Shown: positions 63,362 to 64,000 of the stretch, one piece after another
Layout: every line of letters starts with the position of its first letter
Position numbering within the stretch: the stretch's first letter is position 1
Origin: Methylophaga thalassica MP
Lineage (GTDB): Bacteria; Pseudomonadota; Gammaproteobacteria; Nitrosococcales; Methylophagaceae
Assembly (NCBI RefSeq): GCF_000214595.1
Contig: NZ_AFIG01000001.1
Span: 434,001-498,000, forward strand
Direction of reading: 5' to 3'
Length of the DNA stretch: 64,000 nt
The notes under the pieces: model-generated
The model's database searches: none
Seen by the model: only the letters and a program-made list of their open reading frames with translations
Told to the model about the DNA's origin: nothing
Made by a program: the position numbers and the translations under genes

Positions 63362-63859
63362 TCATGACTTGGGTTGTCGAGTTGATTTTGAAGAATTTTT
63401 GGATGACTTCTTAACCGCATCAATATTCACATCAGCATCTACCAAAGCAAAGATACGTTCCTGAAAGTCTTTACTTGGTAGACGGTCATGTGCTCTCTGT
63501 CTAAGCGGTTGCGGTTTAATCAAGCCTTCAGCCTTTAACACAGCAAGAAGAAAAGCCGGTGTATTGACTGACTTACCGATAAACAAACTATCCAGATGAA
63601 AGGAAGTAATCCCTTCACCTTTTTTCATTGAATCAAATACGGCCTCAATGTCTGAGAGTTTGACCCACTCACAACTAAAAAAGCCGTTGCCAGAGTTATC
63701 AGCTATACGAAAGTAAATCTCGTTATCGCTATCGCATGCTATGTGATAAGTGAGGTCGGACTTGCCTGAGAGGCTTTTGCAGGTAGATGATTTAACGGTG
63801 ATAGGTTCTGATGAGTTAGGTGATGTAATCGAATGTGATGTGGATGGTGAATTTGCCAT
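63362..63859 (-). CDS. Hypothetical protein of the integrative element
   Basis: A 165-residue soluble protein: a Ser/Thr-rich N terminus (about 1-30), a globular middle part (LTYHIACDSDNEIYFRIADN, GFFSCEWVKLSDIEAVF) and a basic Lys/Ser-rich tail that could bind nucleic acid. AAGGAGG stands just before the ATG at 63859. I have no firm family assignment, although proteins with a similar middle part occur in genomic islands as I recall. The space 63118-63361 holds no other convincing gene. Confidence 0.6.
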   Translation of the reverse strand: MANSPSTSHSITSPNSSEPITVKSSTCKSLSGKSDLTYHIACDSDNEIYFRIADNSGNGFFSCEWVKLSDIEAVFDSMKKGEGITSFHLDSLFIGKSVNTPAFLLAVLKAEGLIKPQPLRQRAHDRLPSKDFQERIFALVDADVNIDAVKKSSKNSSKSTRQPKS

Positions 63860-63903
63860 GGTGCCTCCTTAGTATGGTTGGGTATTCATATAAGGTGGGT
63901 GTT

Positions 63904-63932
63904 TTGGCGCTGACGAACCTTGCTATTATAGA
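63904..63932 (+). promoter_or_regulatory. Candidate sigma-70 promoter
   Basis: TTGGCG (63904) and TATAGA (63927) with 17 bases between, ahead of the gene starting at 63971, in the divergent space with the gene ending at 63362. Alternative -10 sequences overlap, so confidence is limited. Confidence 0.35.
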
Positions 63933-63970
63933 TTCTATTTTGAATAAGAATCACGACAGGGAAGTACAAG

Positions 63971-64000
63971 ATGGCTCTGAAAAAAGATAAAAATATCGTC
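63971..64000 (+). CDS. Start of a further gene, cut by the window edge
   Basis: The first ten codons MALKKDKNIV are visible, with AGGGAAG upstream and a promoter-like sequence before that. The reading frame stays open to the end of the window. Product unknown. Confidence 0.5.
   Translation, partial: MALKKDKNIV

Larger units (their letters stand above)
57290..64000. mobile_element. Left part of a tRNA-Leu(TAA)-integrated element
   Basis: From the tRNA fragment at 57290 the gene content changes to a primase-helicase (58157), a tyrosine integrase (61118), small genes (62377, 62813, 62953), a hypothetical gene at 63362 and the beginning of another at 63971. The right end is outside the window. 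No relaxase, capsid or conjugation gene is visible here, so the type (phage satellite, integrative mobilisable or conjugative element) remains open. Confidence 0.75.

Overview
The window looks like a chromosomal stretch of a gammaproteobacterium, most likely a marine methylotroph of the Methylophaga type. This is inference from gene content: an orphan pqqA and a PQQ-type sugar dehydrogenase, a complete ETF/ETF-ubiquinone oxidoreductase branch, a two-subunit pyruvate carboxylase with a LysR regulator, a PomB-like (sodium-type) stator protein and envelope genes of gammaproteobacterial type. No rRNA, intact tRNA or CRISPR array is visible.

Layout. 0.2-3.4 kb: acetolactate-synthase-like TPP enzyme and aldehyde dehydrogenase operon (minus). 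3.4-8.4 kb: lone PomB/MotB-like protein, a large CHASE-PAS-PAS-GGDEF-EAL-CZB protein and a Slp lipoprotein. 8.4-12.8 kb: pycB/pycA (minus) with divergent LysR. 12.8-16.3 kb: ribA, mgtE, a 23-residue pqqA that is easy to miss, and a MOSC protein. 16.3-21.5 kb: etfB-etfA-fpr (minus) facing a LysR and ETF-QO (plus). 21.5-30.5 kb: ankyrin protein, DUF748 protein, DUF1456 protein, HI0933-like flavoprotein and pqiABC. 30.5-33.8 kb: small secreted protein, FliB-like protein, GFA protein, four copies of a short palindromic repeat, and a 554-bp gene-free element bounded by 32-bp inverted repeats.

33.8-42.1 kb is the most unusual part: eight tightly packed minus-strand genes. They encode, in transcription order, a secreted Gly/Ser-rich protein, a lipoprotein, a PEGA-like helical protein, a PEGA/FGE-fold protein without the FGE cysteines, a 46-residue peptide, a MotA/TolQ/ExbB-type channel, and two proteins with a von Willebrand A domain. 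Both vWA proteins carry the same N-terminal motif FLDIxSCGxGAV with Asp17 in the single membrane helix, where ExbD, TolR and MotB carry their proton-accepting Asp. I read this as an undescribed ion-driven envelope machine with two paired vWA 'ExbD-like' subunits.

42.2-57.2 kb: PQQ sugar dehydrogenase lipoprotein, HPF-like ribosome factor, then a probable accessory block (Fic protein with upstream palindromic operators, M48 membrane protease, a 1277-residue nuclease-STAND NTPase), then SelO, two envelope proteins and a chemoreceptor. At 57290-57345 there is a 3' fragment of a tRNA-Leu(TAA), which marks one end of an integrative element running past the right edge of the window. It holds a primase-helicase, a tyrosine integrase, several small genes and the first codons of a further gene at 63971.
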